Below the pieces are notes generated by a model. That model was not told the origin of the DNA. It ran no database searches and saw nothing but the letters and a program-made list of their open reading frames with translations. DNA of 44,427 nucleotides, taken from Mastigocoleus sp. MO_188.B34. GTDB lineage: Bacteria > Cyanobacteriota > Cyanobacteriia > Cyanobacteriales > Nostocaceae. The stretch lies in contig NZ_JASJDK010000070.1 of NCBI RefSeq assembly GCF_030065675.1, positions 1-44,427 of the forward strand. The letters are read 5' to 3'. Within the stretch, counting starts at the first letter, position 1. Each line of letters opens with the position of its first letter. The position numbers and the translations under genes are program-made. Shown piece by piece: positions 42,694-44,427 of this stretch.

Positions 42694-42788
42694 GGATAAA
42701 AGGTGGGAAGTGGGGAATAGTTATTTACTTATCCTAATCCTCAATCCCCTGACTAGGAAGTAAGAAGTAATGATTAAGGACTCAGAAG

Positions 42789-42921
42789 TCAGAACAGACC
42801 GCGTCTTGACAGACGTTAGCGTTCGCCGCAGGCGCGGTCTAGCGGGGCGTAAGCACAGCAGAAATCAGAACAGACCGCGCTTACAGCGTTAACGTAAGTG
42901 GGGCGGGCGTAAAGCACAGCA
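42789..42921. repeat. Two related GC-rich dispersed repeat units
   Basis: Unit 1 (42789-42861) contains CAGACCGCGTCTTG and GCCGCAGGCGCGGTCT. Unit 2 (42864-42921) contains CAGACCGCGCTTACAGCG and GTTAACGTAAGTGGGGC and is the inverted copy of 5771-5830. Both end in TAAGCACAGCA-like sequence. They are GC-rich against the flanks and non-coding. Confidence 0.75.
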
Positions 42922-42944
42922 AAATACCTAATCCCCAACCTCAC

Positions 42945-43044
42945 ACTACTCCCCACACTTCCCACACTTCCCACACTTCCCACACTTCCCATACTCCCCA
43001 CACTTCCCATACTTCCCACACTCCCCACACTTCCCACGCTCCCC
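42945..43044. repeat. 9-bp tandem repeat, CACACTTCC type
   Basis: About ten degenerate copies of a 9-bp unit (ACTTCCCAC with CTCCCCA and ATACTTCCC variants) are arrayed over 100 bp. On the minus strand they keep a frame open that would encode Gly-Ser-Val/Met repeats; this is a by-product of the 9-bp period. A shorter array of the same type is at 7708-7736. Confidence 0.88.
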
Positions 43045-43126
43045 AATCTCCAAAAAATCACAAAGTTGTCAGATAATAGAAAATATAATTTTATATACCT
43101 TTAAAGTCAGCAGATTCAAAACTAGA

Positions 43127-44038
43127 GTGAAAAAGTTAATTCGCGGTCTCGATCATTTTCAGCAACATTATGTTACTGAGCATCTAGAACTTCTGGAACA
43201 ACTTTCCCATGGGCAGAAACCTAGAGTTTTATTTATCACATGTTCTGACTCCAGGGTTGCACCGAATCTTATTACTAGTACAGATATCGGGGACTTATTT
43301 GTCATTCGCAACGCAGGAAACATTATCCCGCCTTACGGTGCAGCAAATGGGGGAGAAGGTGGAACCATTGAATATGCTATTACCGCCCTAGGCATTGAGC
43401 AAGTTGTAGTATGCGGTCATTCCCACTGTGGAGCAATGAAGGGACTACTCAAACTCAATAAACTTCAGGCTGATATGCCTTTAGTATATGACTGGTTAAA
43501 ACATGCCGAAGCAACTCGACGTTTAGTCAAAGAGAATTATAAAGATTACTCCGAAGAAGAATTAGTTGAAATTTTAGTTGCAGAAAATGTTTTAATTCAA
43601 ATCGAAAATCTCAAAACCTATCCAGCTATTAGAGCTAAGCTTCATCAAGGTAGATTACAAATTTATGCTTGGATCTATCAGATCGAAACAGGAGAGGTTT
43701 TAGCATACGATGCTGATACTCACACCTATGTTCATCCCCAAAGTCAATTACCTAATGGTAGGACTCAAGGTAAAGTAAGTTCTCTAGCTCCGTACTTATC
43801 AGATCAAGATTCTGGAATAGATAACGAATCTATAGGTAATCTCAGAATTGCGTTTGCAGATTTATTAGTAGCCGATCCTAAGTCTGGAAAAGAAGCAGAA
43901 GCTGCAATACAGTCACTCTTAGAGTTATTTAAACAAGCGCAGAATTCTGGTATGAACCGTAATGAGTTGAAAAATTATCATGCTTTGTTTGCTGAACCAA
44001 TTCAGATTTGGACAAGTAAGATTTACGCCCATGTTTAA
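43127..44038 (+). CDS. ccaA: Beta-class carbonic anhydrase, CcaA-like
   Basis: A 303-residue enzyme interconverting CO2 and bicarbonate. The beta-class zinc ligands are C39 (FITCSDSRV), H98 and C101 (VVCGHSHCGAM), with the D41-R43 dyad. IRNAGNIIPPYGAANGGEG follows. The sequence and the long C-terminal extension (from about 200) resemble cyanobacterial CcaA/IcfA, the carboxysomal enzyme, where the extension contacts CcmM or the shell. No ccm genes are in the window, so the location is inferred from the family. GTG 43127 is the start; there is no strong Shine-Dalgarno. Confidence 0.9.
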   Translation: MKKLIRGLDHFQQHYVTEHLELLEQLSHGQKPRVLFITCSDSRVAPNLITSTDIGDLFVIRNAGNIIPPYGAANGGEGGTIEYAITALGIEQVVVCGHSHCGAMKGLLKLNKLQADMPLVYDWLKHAEATRRLVKENYKDYSEEELVEILVAENVLIQIENLKTYPAIRAKLHQGRLQIYAWIYQIETGEVLAYDADTHTYVHPQSQLPNGRTQGKVSSLAPYLSDQDSGIDNESIGNLRIAFADLLVADPKSGKEAEAAIQSLLELFKQAQNSGMNRNELKNYHALFAEPIQIWTSKIYAHV

Positions 44039-44427
44039 AAATTAAAAATTATTTGTAAATAAAAAATAAAATTATTATGGGGTGTGTTAAGCGCGCAGGA
44101 GAATGTACAGCATTTTGCAAGTAAATGAGGTACGCTCTCACCCTGTCCTGACGGACATCCCTCTCCCAATTATGACTGAAGCCAAGCGTTCCGCTATGGG
44201 GAATTTAGGGGGTGTAACTCAAATACTAAAAATAAATATAACCTTGTGGTCACGCAATACCTAGAGCCTGCGGCGACGGCGGGCGGAGCCTCTAGCTATA
44301 GCTGCGCTACCTACGGAGCCGCTACCTACGGTTAAGCCTTGCGGCAGAGCCTACGGCGACGGCAAAGCCTCTGGCTGCGCTTACGTCGTCAGACGCGTGC
44401 ATTCGTCGTTAGACGCGTCCAAACCGG
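44039..44427. repeat. Repeat-rich, partly GC-rich terminal region
   Basis: No gene is supported. About 44085-44215 contains a TCTCACCCTGTCCTGACGG / GGGGAATTTAGGGGGTG-type dispersed repeat. From 44264 to the end the DNA becomes strongly GC-rich with repeated GCCT(A/G)CGG and CTACCTACGG units (for example GGAGCCGCTACCTACGG). The sequence is cut by the window edge. Confidence 0.7.

Larger units (their letters stand above)
42694..43126. other. 433-bp repeat-rich spacer before the carbonic anhydrase gene
   Basis: No gene is supported. It holds two GC-rich dispersed repeat units (42789-42921) and a 9-bp tandem repeat (42945-43044). The last 80 bp before GTG 43127 are AT-rich and likely contain the promoter. 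Confidence 0.65.

Noticed and set aside
42816-43061. Minus-strand frame encoding Gly-Ser-Val/Met repeats
   Set aside because: It is a by-product of a 9-bp tandem repeat plus GC-rich dispersed repeats; no ribosome binding site and no non-repeat domain.
1-44427. tRNA, rRNA or CRISPR features
   Set aside because: I read the spacers on both strands and saw no cloverleaf-like segment, rRNA sequence or repeat-spacer pattern; a covariance-model scan would settle it.

Overview
The window is chromosomal DNA of a filamentous, most likely heterocyst-forming cyanobacterium (Nostocales). The basis is AT-rich DNA with scattered HIP1 octamers (GCGATCGC), heptameric short tandem repeats between genes, many short palindromic dispersed repeats, a fused TrpE-TrpG, a CcaA-like beta-carbonic anhydrase and cyanobacterial families such as DUF928. 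The genus cannot be fixed from the sequence alone. No rRNA, tRNA, CRISPR array or prophage was recognised.

Layout. 1-620: the 3' end of a two-partner-secretion (TPS) exoprotein, followed 5 bp later by a truncated IS4-like fragment. 774-4908: a TPR protein, a divergent XPB-like helicase and a GNAT acetyltransferase carrying a repeat-derived insertion. 5045-9394: a same-strand group GST, P450, VOC protein, P450. 9571-16915: housekeeping and regulatory genes (HEAT-repeat protein, fructokinase, LuxR-type small regulator, a protein with an HALEH motif, alpha/beta hydrolase plus aldehyde dehydrogenase, ppGpp-hydrolase-like HD protein). 17010-21814: a MITE, then a TolC / MacB-type permease / HlyD export operon with no ATPase gene. 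22028-23065: an MDR oxidoreductase.

23273-34744 is the most distinctive block: TpsB transporter and TpsA exoprotein on the minus strand, a divergent exported TPR-CHAT (caspase-like) protein plus a DUF928 protein, and a convergent response regulator plus CHASE2 histidine kinase. Four products carry predicted export signals and the kinase has an extracytoplasmic CHASE2 sensor, so the block reads as one cell-surface module: a secreted beta-helix protein, its pore, a periplasmic caspase-fold protease candidate, an accessory protein and a signalling pair. The mature TpsA has only two cysteines, both near the C-terminus, which suggests a disulfide-based surface anchor.

35084-37000 holds a TerB-like gene and an IS graveyard (IS4-like and IS630 remnants, one split by a 52-bp hairpin repeat). 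Its IS4-like end is an inverted copy of the fragment at 217-447. 37124-42693 encodes aromatic amino acid synthesis (DAHP synthase, TrpEG fusion, TrpD), with a dead IS630 fragment between trpEG and trpD. 43127-44038 is a beta-carbonic anhydrase, followed by repeat-rich DNA to the window end.
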